Part shown: piece after piece, positions 27,870 through 41,134 of the stretch | Layout: every line of letters begins with the position of its first letter | Position numbering within the stretch: position 1 is the stretch's first letter | Assembly: GCA_949825025.1 (NCBI GenBank) | Contig: OX463778.1 | Location: 35,770,571-35,834,570 of the forward strand | DNA: 64,000 nucleotides | Direction of reading: 5' to 3' | Origin: Siphlonurus alternatus | Lineage: Eukaryota > Arthropoda > Insecta > Ephemeroptera > Siphlonuridae | Translations under genes and position numbers: made by a program | The notes under the pieces: generated by a model | The model's database searches: none | Seen by the model: only the letters and a program-made list of their open reading frames with translations | What the model was told of the DNA's origin: nothing

Positions 27870-29783
27870 ATGAAATCTTATAAACAAAATATGGCCACCG
27901 CTAAATTTAAAGAGAATGACCATGAAATAAAAGGAGCTAATAATAAAATTAAAGCTACGTGGAATATAATTAATAAAGAATGCAAAACAAAGAAAACAAA
28001 TGTTAATAATAAGAATAATTATGAATTATGTATAAATAGTGTAACGATTACAGACCCCAAACTAATTTGCAATTTATTTAATAATTTTTTTGTCAAGACA
28101 ATTGAAAATATAATAACAGAAAAATTTCCTTTTAATTATTCTAATACTTTAATTATTGTCGATTCTGATAAAAGTAAAACGAAATTAAATTTTAGTTCGA
28201 TAGACCCGATTTATATTTTAAATCGAATGAAATCCCTTCCTAATAAGTATGCAGCTGGCCCAGACGAAATACCATATACTGTTGTAAAATATTGTGCTTC
28301 TGTTTTGTCTGTCCCTTTATCTAATTTAATTAACCATTCAATATCAGATGGTATATTTCCTGATTGTTTAAAGGATTCTAAGATTTATGCAACTCATAAA
28401 AAAGGCCCAACTTTCATTATTGATAATTACAGACCAATATCAAATACATCTGTTTTTGGCAAATTATTTGAGAATACATTAGACGATCAAATTACGGATT
28501 ATCAAACAGAAAATCATTTAATTGCTCCCTGTCAACATGGATTCTTGAAAGACCGTTCTACTGATACAGCACTATTTGATCTTTTAAGCCACGTTTATAT
28601 GGCAATAGATAATAAACTATTTTGCGTTGCAATATTTTTTGATTTATCTAAAGCGTTTGATAGTCTAAATAAAGATGTATTATTGAATAAATTTGATAAC
28701 ATGGGAATAGGAGTTTCGAGTCGTAATCTATTAGATTCATATCTAACTAACAGACAACAATATGTTGAATTAAATTCAAATTCTAACGGCCAAAATATTA
28801 CATATAAATCTGACAAATTACCGATTACACTTGGAATTCCTCAAGGAGGAAAAATGTCAGCCACATTGTTTAATACAGGAACAAATGACTTATCAGATCA
28901 TGTCAAGAATGCGGTATTAGTAAAGTATGCTGATGATATTACAGCTATAATCACAGCAGAAGCCGAAGATGAATTAATTCGTAAGATTAAACTTACTATT
29001 GAAGAGGTACATACATGGTGTACAAATAATAAGCTAATATTAAATTCAACTAAAACCGAATACATCCAATTTCATTCCCCTAGACAAATCCCTTTGAATA
29101 GTTATTTGTTGCAATTAGCCGGGAAAACAATTAAAAGAGCAGAGTCTGTTAAGTTTCTTGGTCTACACATTAATGAAAGTTTGGATTGGTCTTTACATGT
29201 AAATGCGATTTGTAAGAAGATAAATTCGGCCAATTTTATGTTATATACAATCAGGAATCATGTATCTCATGAAACCTTGCTAACCATATATTATGCGTAT
29301 GTTTATCCACATTTGGCATATGGCATAATAAATTGGGGATGTAAATCGGAACTATTGAATCGATGTTTTGTTTTGCAAAAGAGAGCACTTAGAACGATTT
29401 TAAGAATACCAAAAGGACAGTCGTGTGTTTCACATTTTAAGGCTAATAAAATGTTAACTGTCCCTTGCATTTATATTTTAAATTGTGCCTCATTCAAAAA
29501 AAATCATCCAAATTTTTATGTTCAGAATGATGGCTATCATGACTATAATACTAGGAATAAATCGAATGTAGTTACTGAAAGACATAACACACAATTTTTC
29601 AAAAACTGTGCAATGTATCAAACAGCAAAATTTTATGAATTTTTACCAGCATGTTTGAAAGAAATAAAAACCAGTAAACTTTTTCGCACAAAATTAAAGA
29701 ATGTATTGATCAATAAAGAGTTTTACTCTATTAAAGCTTTTGAGAGTAATAAAATGTCTGAAAAAGTATTATCAGGATTATAA
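27870..29783 (+). CDS. LINE reverse transcriptase, endonuclease missing
   Basis: This is an uninterrupted frame of 637 codons from the first ATG. The frame is open further upstream from 27732 without an ATG, reading YYDLYEQGISLKRLHYD just before it, so 27870 is not the native start. The RT fingers carry AAGPDEIP (about residues 128-135) and NYRPIS (186-191). Motif A is FFDLSKAFD (256-264), motif B region LGIPQGG (321-327), and motif C YADD (353-356). A C-terminal tail typical of the Jockey/CR1 group includes HDYNTRNKS. The residues after PQG read GKMSATLF, where these enzymes usually have a serine and a GP pair, so motif B is atypical. The product would polymerise cDNA from the element RNA; without its endonuclease part it is unlikely to move on its own. 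Confidence 0.92.
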   Translation: MKSYKQNMATAKFKENDHEIKGANNKIKATWNIINKECKTKKTNVNNKNNYELCINSVTITDPKLICNLFNNFFVKTIENIITEKFPFNYSNTLIIVDSDKSKTKLNFSSIDPIYILNRMKSLPNKYAAGPDEIPYTVVKYCASVLSVPLSNLINHSISDGIFPDCLKDSKIYATHKKGPTFIIDNYRPISNTSVFGKLFENTLDDQITDYQTENHLIAPCQHGFLKDRSTDTALFDLLSHVYMAIDNKLFCVAIFFDLSKAFDSLNKDVLLNKFDNMGIGVSSRNLLDSYLTNRQQYVELNSNSNGQNITYKSDKLPITLGIPQGGKMSATLFNTGTNDLSDHVKNAVLVKYADDITAIITAEAEDELIRKIKLTIEEVHTWCTNNKLILNSTKTEYIQFHSPRQIPLNSYLLQLAGKTIKRAESVKFLGLHINESLDWSLHVNAICKKINSANFMLYTIRNHVSHETLLTIYYAYVYPHLAYGIINWGCKSELLNRCFVLQKRALRTILRIPKGQSCVSHFKANKMLTVPCIYILNCASFKKNHPNFYVQNDGYHDYNTRNKSNVVTERHNTQFFKNCAMYQTAKFYEFLPACLKEIKTSKLFRTKLKNVLINKEFYSIKAFESNKMSEKVLSGL

Positions 29784-29826
29784 AATAAACAAAATTATAA
29801 ATTTACATATACATTGTATTGACTGA

Positions 29827-29896
29827 TATATATATATGTATGTATATGTATATATACATATATGTATGTGTGTGTATATGTGTATGTGTATGTATA

Positions 29897-29939
<43 letters not shown>

Positions 29940-29974
29940 ATGTGTATGTATGTATGTATATATATATATGTATG

Positions 29975-30007
<33 letters not shown>

Positions 30008-30008
30008 G
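29827..30008. repeat. (TA)/(TATG)/(TG) compound microsatellite
   Basis: About 180 bp of mixed TATA, TATG and TGTG units within the LINE 3' UTR. Open frames on both strands through it read as Tyr-Ile-His-Thr-Cys repeats and are artefacts. Confidence 0.9.
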
Positions 30009-30205
30009 TTCCACATAAACTAAAATTTATCAGTATTAATGGTGACTTTGGCTTGTATTTTGTTTTTATTATTATTGTCAGTGATTGTGTTTGATAGTGT
30101 TAAATAACTTATGTAAATGTGTTTAAGTTTGATGTTTTTATGTTGTATTTTGTCCAATTTTGACTTGAACATATGTTTGTCTTGTACAACCAAAAAGAAG
30201 TTCCA

Positions 30206-30208
30206 AAA

Positions 30209-30253
<45 letters not shown>

Positions 30254-30255
30254 AT
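30206..30255 (+). repeat. AAAT-repeat 3' tail of the LINE
   Basis: About a dozen AAAT units directly end the LINE. Such short-unit tails are made during target-primed reverse transcription by some LINE clades, in place of a plain poly(A). Confidence 0.85.
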
Positions 30256-31585
30256 TATTATTTTGTTTTCAAATTGCGGCCTAAATTATTTAGAAAACGA
30301 AAATAATATTTAACGAAAAATTTTGTTAGCAGAGGTTCAATATTTTTCAGTTAAATTTTTAAATATTTTGTTAAATATTTAGCAATAAAAAAATCATTAA
30401 CTTTCTCTTCATATTTATTAGCTATGCTTTTTATTTAAAAAAAAACTTAATATATAATTATAAGCTGTAAAAGAACAGGCTAGATATTATTAAAATCAGT
30501 AATCTTTGTACACATCATTTAAACAGAAAAATACTGATATTGAATTATACAAAACGTGAATACAAAATACGATACATTTGTACACATTTGGGTGTGATTT
30601 ACGAAGTAACGGGATAACGAAGTTTTAACCGCATTTAACGTCAGTCTAACTCAATGACACAGAGCGAGTTTAGAAACCTGGTTATTTTTATGGATAACGT
30701 TTTCTTGAATTGTGCCCATTAAATATTTAAATTTAAATCTTTATTCCATCATCATAGGTTTTACGGCTTTGATTACGTCTAAATTAAAAAGTAATTAAAT
30801 TAATTACAATTAACTAAAATTATATTATTATTTATATAGTATGATGAAATTTATATTTCATTTCTATGCTTTCTACTATATAATTAATATTATATAAATA
30901 GTTATACGCATTATCGCCTCATAGACTTTATTGAGCTTCACTTATTTTACAATATGACGTTTACAGCTTTAAACTATATCGTATGTTATTTGATCTAACA
31001 ACTAAAATGATATATTATATACATGTGAAAAATTGTCAATCTAGGTTGATGGAGTTGATTTGCCTTATGTATTATTGAAATTATATTGTATTATACTGAT
31101 TGATAATATAATACTGCAGTAATACAAGGACGTAGAGACTAGAGAGAGAGAGAAAGGGAGAGAGAGAGACCGTACTCGTAAATCAGGACAAGGGTGCACA
31201 CCAGGGCTGCTGGGAAGATAATGGGAACGTTGTTGCATCTAGAGATTGCAAGTGGCGTGCACGTGTATGCACACCACACCAGCTCTGTAGACGGCGAGAA
31301 CACTTGGCGTGCCGCACGACGAGTATACGTTCACAAGCAGTACAAACTCTCATTCACTGATGACGTAATGTTAATCATCTAAGTACCATCATTAGCTTAA
31401 GCAGCAGCAGCAGCAGTGGTGTCTTTAATATAATAATTGTTACAAAGTACTTAAATATGATTAACCTTATTATTCAGAAACTTGATGTTAAATTTAATAA
31501 CAATGATACTTTATATTATATAACCTATAACCTATTTATATTAATTATTATCAGATTATGTAATAAGTACATAACTAGTTTAAGT

Positions 31586-31603
31586 CCCCCCCCCCCCCCC
31601 CCC
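31586..31603. repeat. poly(C) run, 18 nt
   Basis: Eighteen consecutive C in an AT-rich context, the same length as the run at 867-884. Confidence 0.88.
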
Positions 31604-32979
31604 TCCACACACAGGCCATATCAGCTTCTGTGTAACCTCGAGGATATAGAAAACACAATTTATCAATGAATATAATTTTGTTGTAAATCCATTATTTTAC
31701 TCAACGATTCAACGTCCCGATGAAAGTTATGATTTGAAGTTAAATTAACTAACAAATTTAGACTTGAAATTTAAGCCTCTTTTAGGACTTCTCTTTACCA
31801 ACTAGTTCTATTTCAGAAAGTGAGAGGAGGAAGGCCTTGAGAAAGTAATAAAATATAATTTTGACATTTGTTTTCAGGTAAAGCTAAAAGTTCAGTAGCT
31901 TAATATTGTGGGTTTCACATTTTTTTTTGTACACTAAAACGATTTTAAATTATCTGTATGCAGTTTTTATAGTTAATCTTTACGCCTTATAAGTATGCAA
32001 CTTCTTCTAAAGTTTTAAAATAATGTATCCTTACCTGAGTGTACCAAAAATCACGCGATTGTAATTTACATGCACGATACATTAACAATTAGATTGCAAT
32101 GCATTCCTACAAGGTATGGAGACTATAAAAGGCTGCAAATTGAAAACATAATTTCTGCAGTGTATATTTTGCCTGCTACCCCATTCTGTATATTATACTG
32201 TATTATTATAATATTGATATTTGGATAGACAGTCTTATATAAGGCACACTGTACGCCTTTACTATGGTCGAATCACTGAGTTTTCCAACCCTCTTGGGTC
32301 CAATATGCATCATGTACAGTGTACACCAAAATAAATAAATCACAAAGGAGTAATAAACTTATTTAAACTTTATTTACATGTTAAAACAGAAAACTTGTGT
32401 TGGAAAAGTTTCGAAATATTTTAGTTAAAAATAATTAATAATTCAACTTAACTTGTTAGTAACTTACAAAGCTTACAACTAAATCCTGAATTGGAAAGGT
32501 CAAATTTGCATTTCTGTTGCTTCAATAATCAATAACAATATAACTTGACATAATTAAACTAGTTTTCTTGTTGGTAATTAATAAATAGTATAGGTAAATC
32601 ATCCTCATTAGATGTGTATTTTTTTACATTTTGTGGCTGTATTTTATGAAATTGAAAAAAAAATCTTTGTTATAGCACACTACGCATGTAATTTAAAAAA
32701 CTAACAAATTACTGTAAAGCATGAATCATGGTTTTCTCAGACTTCCCTGATTATATGGATTTTGAATTTACCATAATTTTGAGAAGACCTGAAATGTAAT
32801 TTTCAAAAAAAGCGTAGCTTTATTTTAGGTAAAATATGGAATGAGATATTTTTTAAGTTTAATAATTTTTCACATATATATTTCATACGCTTACAGAATA
32901 AATTCCTTTTTCAGCAGTGATTTAATTGAAGGTGTTTCACACACTGGGAATGTCATATATGACAGTAGTACGTTGCACA

Positions 32980-33130
32980 CGTCTGTCCGGGGGTCTGCTG
33001 GAGTGACGCACGCATGGTCACGTGACGCTTTGAATGGGCGCCACGTGCGGGGGCTCATGTGACGCCGCGGGGGGGAGGGGTTGATCGAGCCTCCCTCGCT
33101 CGCTCACTACCGGCCGGACCAAGGGGTGTG
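32980..33130. promoter_or_regulatory. CpG-rich islet with palindromic E-boxes
   Basis: The islet carries GTCACGTGAC at 33017-33026, the full palindromic E-box favoured by USF and MITF/TFE-type bHLH-zip factors. A second E-box, CCACGTGC, is at 33041-33048. GTGACGC appears three times within about 60 bp (33003, 33022 and 33059). A G-rich run and CGCTCGCTC repeats follow. No transcript start or gene could be tied to it, so this is a motif-based regulatory candidate. Confidence 0.35.
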
Positions 33131-35389
33131 ATGTGGGTCATCTGAGCACAGGGGTTGTAGAATTCTCGAACTTTGTGTGACAGGTGTAATAAGCAGTCAG
33201 GTGATAAGATAAAACCTCGAAGGAACGAAAATATTTTGTTGACCTATCAATGTTTACATAGAAACCATTCTTTTTTCATATAACCAATCAATATAGATTA
33301 ACCTTTTTTTATTATTAGCCTTATATTGATTACTGATTTTATCTCTAAGTAATGAAAAAGGCATGTTAATTATAATTAATAACCTATTTTAATACAATAA
33401 TATGTACTGCGTATAAGCTAAAAATATTTTTTTAAATTAAGCATTTCTTAAAGGAGCAATGCTTACATGAATATCAAACGTTATTATATAAAATAAAATG
33501 AAAATTTATAGGACTGAAGCCTACATTGCAAATTAGTTAACATGAAATAACATTGATACGAGTAGTTATATGAATGGGGTGCTTCAAATTGAAATTTTAT
33601 CATACATGCTACAAAATAAGAAAATAGCTTTAGTAATATCGAACCTTTATCGTTTCATATTTTTGATATGATTGTACATTATTTTCTAATATAATGTGGT
33701 AAACCATATTTAGTGAGGATGTCACCCTCATGGCTGTATCACCTCTTTGTCGAACACTCCTTGGCCGGCTATTCTGTCCCGTGTTCGCCGCAACTCCCCC
33801 CTCCGACTCGCGGCATGGTGCCAAACCTGAGGGCCCCGTGGCAGCATAGCAGTTCGCACTTTCGATGGTTCATGGTGCGTGAACCTTTTCATGGCCCAGA
33901 GACCACCATGTTTATTGCAACCATAATCATTTTTTCTATACAAATTTTTACAACGAATTCAGTGAAATAGAGTCATGTAACGTTTATCGTATATTAATAG
34001 TAAAATTGTTATCATATTATTGTTTAGCATGTAATCTACAACAAAGTAATCTAGTGTTCATTAAATAACCTTATTTTTGGATATTTTGATAGTAAAATGT
34101 TCAATTACAGTTACTTAATTTCTTAATGTATACTGTATTATAGATTGTTCAAATATACGTGAAACATGTTAAGTGTTATTAATGTTTGGTTAAAATTATA
34201 CTGAAGCTTATCAGTTTTTAAGTCTTTCTTACAAGAAACAATGTTTAACTTTTGAAAAAGCAATTAAATGTTCGTTATAAGACACGAACTACAGTTTCTC
34301 TTTTTTTTTTTTTTTTTTTTTCTTTAGCTTGGTTACATTGAAAGTAGAATTTGTCAGCAAACTCCAAACTCAAGGCTGGTAGGGTTGAAAAATGGAAAGC
34401 TAATTGCTGAAGAGAAGAGCTTACAGTCAAGTCCCCGCGAAAAGCATGTGACGTCAGAACTGGCATCGATCCGCGGTAGACACTCGCGGTATGCAAAGAC
34501 GCACGGCGGCAGGTGTGAGGGGGGAATAACAATGAACGAACAAACACAATTGCTGTAGAATAAATAATCAGAGAATAACTTTAGAAAAAAAAATATTTTT
34601 ATCTTCATGAATAATAAAATTATAAAAGTAACATTTTATTACATGCAGATTTTTCTGTATAAATAATTTATTTGTAATTTTTTTAAATAATTAATTTTTT
34701 TAATTAAATGAAATTAAATGTATTAATTATTTTTTCTATTTATAATAAAATTATATATATGATAAAAATTGTTGAATCATTGATGTTTCCATTTTTATAT
34801 ATAATATCAACAATATAATATTATATAACAATCATTTTTTATATTTATACAGACTTTTTTATTATTCTATGTTATTGGATATCGATTTAGGTCAATAATA
34901 GTTCAAAAAGTGGTCAAGAAACGCTATTAGAAGGAAATAGTAGAGAGGGCGAGACTCAGCCACGAGAGAGAGAGAGTGAGCGACGCCGCTGTGATGGCTC
35001 TCTATACTACCGCAGGAAGTCTCTGGGTCTCTCCAGGGCGGTGGACTCCCCTGCAGCAGCACCCCACCAGCTCGCCCGGTTACAGCTAGCATGCATTTCA
35101 ATATCTTCCTTATGCCATAGTTGAGCAAAAGTAACCTTTTTGATCAAGAACATCTTTGAAAGCTTTTCTCTGAACTGTGTAGGGTGTGTTGAATAGCAAT
35201 CTTGGAGTTGGCAAACTTGGTTTTAGAAGTATTTTAGATCCAACGCAATATACTTGCTGTACTTTTTTTTACCGTAAAATTTTGTACTGATTGTGGTCAA
35301 AATTGCTTTAAAAATATATTGCTGCTACTTAAGTGAACAGCTAGCTACCATTCTGTCTTAGCTACCTGTCTTCAAATTTTTACAAATAA

Positions 35390-36258
35390 TGAATTCATTG
35401 TTACAAAGATAATTTCATACAACTTTTTAATACTGTTCAGAACAAAGATGTATTTACACAGGATATTAATATAAATAATGAAACAGTGAATACTGCGGAA
35501 GATACAAAATTTCTTGGAGTATATGTTGATTGTAATTTAAGATGGACAAAGCATATTAAGAACATTCAAATGAGATTAGCATCTGTTGTATATGGGATTA
35601 ATGAATTGAAATTTGCCTGTGATGTGAAGTGCTTGAAGATATTGTATTATGCAAGCTTCCATTCCATTTTAAAGTATGGAGTTATAATGTGGGGTAATTC
35701 TATTGATTCCAAAAAAAAATTTATTTTGTAAAAAAGGGTCATACGAACAATGTTGAACTTACCCTACCGTGAATCATGTAAAAAACATTTTCAATCTCAT
35801 GGTATCTTAACACTACCATGCATTTTTATTTTGGAGTGTGTTTGTTTTGTTACAAGTAATTTTGATATTTTTCATAAGGAGAAAGTTCATGACCATGATA
35901 CTAGAAATTTAAATAGTACTATATTACCCCCAAAATGTAGACTCAAACTTATGGACAAAGGACTTATGTGCTCATGTATTAAAATGTATAACAAACTTCC
36001 TGTTTCATTAAAAGAGGTCCATTTATATACAGAGTTTAAAAATGCTGTAAAATCTTTTCTTATTAAGTATTGTTTTTATAGTGTAGATGAATATTTGAAT
36101 GCTAAATTTTGACCAATGTGGATGTGTAATATCTTGTTTGTTGATCGTGTGTATATGTATTCTTTTTAATGACGCGTCTTACCCATGCATGATACCATGT
36201 ATTTTATATGTGTACTTGTATTTGGAATGAGATAACAATAAATAATTTGAATTTGAAT
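35390..36258 (+). mobile_element. 5'-truncated LINE fragment with AATTTG tail
   Basis: Only the C-terminal part of a reverse transcriptase frame and the 3' UTR remain. The frame opens at about 35393 and the element ends with AATTTGAATTTGAATT-type repeats near 36258, preceded by AATAAATAA. The tail differs from the AAAT tail of the LINE at 27765-30255 and the proteins differ, so this is a second, related LINE family. The RT core with YADD is absent. Confidence 0.8.
35393..36112 (+). pseudogene. LINE reverse transcriptase C-terminal remnant, one stop
   Basis: A single frame runs from 35393 to the TGA at 36110-36112, broken only by TAA at 35729-35731. Upstream of the stop it shows TKFLGVYVD and HSILKYGVIMWGN, and downstream KRVIRTMLNLPYRESC, HDTRN, YNKLP and YSVDEYL, the thumb and C-terminal region of Jockey/CR1-type LINE proteins. 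There is no ATG at a sensible place, as expected for a 5'-truncated copy. A single base change explains the stop, so the copy is fairly young but dead. Confidence 0.85.
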
Positions 36259-37301
36259 TAATAAATTTAATATTTTAATTTTATGCAGATTTAGATTAAA
36301 ATTTGAATGTAACTTCACAAATATGGGTTTTTTATTTAAAAAACAACAACATACATTCTAGATTTTATTCAATATTTTTATAATTTATGAATGTTTTATG
36401 TTTTACTTACAAAAAATAATAACACACATGCATGTTATGAAACACAGTAAGCTAACTTTTTACCCCGTGAAGGCTATAGTTATTAATAGCAACATCAACT
36501 GTTTATTTTTGGTTTGCAACGTCTATTATTATGCTTTGATTCCCCACGCTATGATTGACTTTCCCTTGAAGCTTTGGTCCTCCCGCACGGTGGACTGTTC
36601 CGCGCAGCCCGCCTGTCTGCCTGCCAATGTAAGCCAGCAGCCGCTCGATAATGTGCAATGCGCCAAGCTGCTCCGCACCCTCCGGACTGCTCTCCAAACA
36701 TCAGCTGATCAGCCACGTGCGTCCTTGCCAAGTTAAGATGATAATTTGTCATCAAAACATTTGTATACATTCGTAGTCTAATCCTGAACCAAAGTTCATT
36801 TTCGTAATTTTACGACTCTTTAATAAGCTAAAGAATGGTCACCGTTCTACTTTTTCAATCGTTTATTACCCAAGGTTAAATACTCAAGAAGTGTGACAAA
36901 AAAATTACATGAGCAGAAAGCTCATACGATCTTGAACTGATTTTCAGCATTGCAGCATTTTTACGTTACCACGGAATCCATAGCTAAAATTTGGTAAATT
37001 ATGGTTTTAACTAACAACAACCACCACCAATGTGCTGGCTTCTGCTAGTATAAAAAAGAAATCAAATAATTACTACAAAAAATATATATATATTCTATTT
37101 TGGCAGTACATCATCTTAACAAAAATTCTTTTATTGAATATAACAGCAACAAAAACAAATTAAATATCCGTTCCTATACTATACTATACTATACTACTAT
37201 AATAAAAATGAATAGCTGAAAAAATATAATGTATAAACAATGTTAGATGTGAACAGTTTTTCCCTTTAATAATATAGGTTGTAGTTTTTAATAACATTGA
37301 G

Positions 37302-37304
<3 letters not shown>

Positions 37305-37368
<64 letters not shown>
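37305..37368. repeat. (TA)n microsatellite
   Basis: About 63 bp of alternating A and T; the minus-strand frame across it is an artefact. Confidence 0.9.
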
Positions 37369-37372
<4 letters not shown>

Positions 37373-38308
37373 CATTAATTGTAAGCTCTGAACAGCAGCA
37401 GATATCTTAAGAAGCTATTTTTGCTGCACTCCCAACACATTTTTCTGCAGCTACAAACTTTGAGAGTGAGTTAAGACTCACAAATAATGAGCGACGATGA
37501 AAGTAATTGACGAAGTAATTTCCATTCTCTCAAGTTATGTTCGAGAACTTCAACAACTTGCTGGAATAATTAAATCACAACAAAGTACAAACTTATAGTT
37601 TAACGTAAACTTATAAATTGATCACTGATGAGTCTAATAATATGAATCTAATTATGGATTAGACGAGGGCAAAACTTTTTTTACAAATGCCCCTGGCTTT
37701 TATGCAACTTCACAAAACATGTGTGCTGCAAAGGTTGCATAATTTTATATTTGTAGGCGATGAAAAAGAATGGCGTCAAATTTGATTTCTTCTTTGTAGT
37801 TACCAAAAGAAAGCTTTCCTCACGTTAATGATTTAATGTTGCATTCATAATAACTCTTGAATCTGCATGCAAGCTCCGACAGCATTCCTAGGCAATTAAC
37901 ACTCTTCAAGAGCTATTAGCATTAATTTGACTCACTGAGTCTGGAGTTATATGTACTTGAATCTGTTTGAAACATAGTGTAACATTAGAATAGATTTCAG
38001 CAAAGGACTTTACAAATTGTGCATAAGAGAGGCTTCATTTTTATTCAAAATGTTCAATAATTTACTTAAATACATAAATATTTTTGAAAAGTAATTATTT
38101 TACAGCACTAAAAGTTTAAAATGTATTTAATTTATTCCTGCATCCCTATAAAGAAATAGAGTTTATTTAAATTCATGTCTGAAAATTTCACCTGACATTA
38201 ATGAATTAATGATTGAATAATCTTAAACATAAAGTAGCTAGTGTTATTTACAGCAAAGGCAATGAAATATTTTAAAGTAAAATTTTCATTATTCAAGATC
38301 TAGTACAC

Positions 38309-38310
<2 letters not shown>

Positions 38311-38399
<89 letters not shown>
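38311..38399. repeat. long (GA)n tract
   Basis: About 90 bp of uninterrupted alternating A and G, roughly 100 bp before a GC- and CpG-rich islet (38500-38870). Confidence 0.92.
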
Positions 38400-38401
<2 letters not shown>

Positions 38402-38499
38402 AATAGAGAGGCATAGAGAGATAATATGTGTGATACGTGTGTAATATCAGAATATGCTATTCTCTAGCGAATACCGATGCGTAAAATTCCTGGTAAATA

Positions 38500-38870
38500 A
38501 CAACAGCAGGAGTAGCAGCAACGAAGGCAGCGGCTTGACAAAGTCGAAGGGGATGAACTCAAAGCTTTGAGCGGTGGTTTGTGCATGTTCTCGGATTAGT
38601 AGTAGCCAGCAGGTTGCACAAGTACGAGGGAAAAGCGCAGTGGGTCAGTCAATTGTTATTGTGTTTGTGTGCGCGGGTGTTCGAGCACGTATCCATGGCA
38701 ACAGGCGCCGGTGGGAGAAGGGGGGAGGGCGCTACACCGCGGCAGTGTCACGTGACTTACATATTACGTACTGTGGCGACTTACAGTCGGCTACTTCTTT
38801 ATAGCCGAGGAGCGACATCGACATTTGCACGCTCAATAGCTTGCTTCCAGTATCACTTTTTATATCGGCT
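38500..38870. promoter_or_regulatory. GC-rich islet with X-box and palindromic E-box
   Basis: This roughly 370-bp islet holds GTATCCATGGCAAC (38689-38702), an RFX X-box-like site with one perfect half (GGCAAC), and GTCACGTGAC (38747-38756), a full palindromic E-box. GGTCAGTCAATT near 38644 resembles an arthropod initiator (TCAGT). Overlapping 76- and 100-codon frames differ in reading frame and neither shows a domain. This is a promoter or enhancer candidate from motif content and the upstream GA tract; no gene is identified. Confidence 0.38.
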
Positions 38871-41134
38871 ATTTATTTATTAATAAAAAATAAAATAAAT
38901 TATTTTCTTTCTAATTTTTCTACCTTTACTTCCATGCAGTACTTATAAAATATTTTTCATTTTCACTATAACTCTAGAAGTAAGTACTTATGTACTTATT
39001 TGTATATTAAATTTGCACTGAAGTTACGTAACTATAAGCTACAGGATTTAATATTTTAACAGCATCTTTAAAAATAAGCAATTAAATTTTGGATGGACGA
39101 TACATATTATAGTCAAAATACATTTACTAATAATACGGTGGAAGGAAATAAACATCAAACATATCAAAGTTTAGATAAGTTTTCCTGCTCACTGATCTTA
39201 ATTAATTAATTTTAAATAACTAAGCGAGTTTATTTTATATAGTTACAATGTAGGCTTGTTTTTATCACTAATTCCTGTCACATAAATTTATTTTGATGAT
39301 AATATTGCAAAAGTAAACATAAATAATATTTGCTTTAGTGTACACTCCTAAAATTTTTGACATTTTTACTGCACTTGATGCGTAGTTAGCTCACTTATTA
39401 GTTTATAAGGATTATGGGATTTTTTTTATATAAAACCTTTCAAGGAATTTAATTATGAGAAAATATCTGTAAATTCTGAGGTGTTTGCCTTCTATAGCAT
39501 AATATTTTCTATATCGTTTCAAAAAGAATATAATCCATATTCATATTAAATATTATTTCTACAAAATTAACTTCTAAAATATGTTTTTAAAGATTGAGAT
39601 TACAAAGTTTTGATTTAATTGTTAGTTTTTAAGCATTTAAAAAAATGACAAAAGAACATGAATAATTTTTATTTAGTTCTGTTACAACTTAAGTCATATT
39701 TGCATAAAGAGGTTTATACATATAGCATAAATATAAGCTCTTGGAGTTGTGACCTTAAAAAAAAAGTCGTGTCATTATGTATTAAGTTCAAGTTGGAGCT
39801 ACACATAAGATGATTGCTGTTTTCTCTCTCTCTCTGTTGGAAAGAAGGGCGCTCGTGGCCTATGAGGAGGGAGGCGGAGGAGGCAACGGGCAGACGACGG
39901 TCGAGGTGCGAGAACACGGTCTGAAGAAGAAGAAATTCCCCTCTCGCCTCGCATCTTGACTCCTTCAGTGAACCACCTCATGCATTTCAAAGAGACACAC
40001 GAGGAACCAAAGAAAGATAAAAACGAGTTCAACAAGATGGCCGCTACAGTTACTCTCCAGTAAGGCTAAATGCAGTTAGCTTTATATACCTTTGCGTGAC
40101 TACTGCCACACCCTTGTTTTTGTACTGGGAATAAACTTCATGTTAAAACTATACATATCACTGTCCTATACAGCAAAAGTCTGTTTGATGAATATGAAAA
40201 CTAAATTAGCCCACACACATTATGTCATGTGTGTGTACTGTACAAAGTTTTACTACTTAATTCAATCAAAACAGCACTTGTTATATTGAAACGCCTACGG
40301 TAATTGCGCATTGCAGTTCTAAAATTTAGTGTATAAAGCGTCCGCAGGCAAGCATTTATGTCTTGTTTTTTTGTATTATTGTTGTGGAAAGTTTTTCTCT
40401 TAAAATGCCGCTATATCTCCAGGCTTAAAAAACCCTGTGGCTATCTTTACCATGCATGAAACTAGTTACATTTTCATTTATTTTTAAAGTGTTACTTCAA
40501 TTGCTTTCCTACCAAAAAATTTTTTTTTCAGAACTAAAAAAATTGTTACTGATATGCGGTGAACAATATTGAAAAGTCAATTTTTCTTAAAGTTTTTAGC
40601 TTACTTTCTCACTTAAAATAGCAAGCATGTCAGGAAATTTCTTAATCAATAATATTGATATGAAGTGGAGGGCATGTGCTGTTTATCGACTTGGTATAGC
40701 TTCATAATTCTTGGAAATAAATTAACCTTATCTTATCCAATATATTACATATTCATAATCAGCTTTGGTGAAAATAATCTTTATTCAAAAACCTTGTTGA
40801 TCTCACCATTATTATCTAACACTAGCAATTAATTAGCTAAATTAAGCAAATTATTATACTTTCGAGTATAACGTAACGTTATGTATTATTTCACCACAAT
40901 GATTATATATTTAGATAAGGTCTATACTTTATGTGATCTATATATTATAATTATGATGATTATTATCAGATTTAATTATTAATTATAGTTCTCTCTCTCT
41001 TATTAAACTGGCCATGAAAATTAATTACTAAAATATTATGTAAAAAAAAAAATAATAAAAAAAAAGATTATCCTTGTATTTAGATTAATGAAGTTGACAT
41101 TTTAAGTGTATTTTCTATACCAAACAAATTATAA

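Larger units (their letters stand above)
27765..30255 (+). mobile_element. 5'-truncated non-LTR retrotransposon (LINE, Jockey/CR1 group)
   Basis: The element starts abruptly in an AT-repeat area near 27765, contains one reverse transcriptase frame to 29783, then a 3' UTR, and ends in an AAAT-repeat tail (30206-30255). That tail type and the missing LTRs mark it as a LINE. The endonuclease domain that normally precedes the RT in this group is absent, so the copy is 5' truncated. A TA/TG-rich microsatellite (29827-30008) has expanded inside the 3' UTR. No convincing target-site duplication could be made out, because both flanks are AT-rich. Confidence 0.9.
30256..35389. other. AT-rich stretch with several GC islets
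   Basis: No host gene is recognised. A short GA tract at 31141-31170 is followed by a GC-richer islet to about 31340. An 18-C run is at 31586-31603. A CpG-rich islet with E-boxes lies at about 32980-33130. Further islets lie at 33715-33910, 34430-34530 (with TGACGTCA at 34450-34457) and 34960-35100 (GA tract plus CpG). A T run lies at 34301-34321. Frames over the islets, such as 33713-33970, have no domain I recognise. Confidence 0.55.

Noticed and set aside
29778..30094. Four overlapping frames rich in Tyr, Ile, His and Val
   Set aside because: They read a TA/TG microsatellite in the LINE 3' UTR.
33713..33970. Opposed frames over the islet at 33.7-33.9 kb
   Set aside because: Open on both strands because of composition; no domain.
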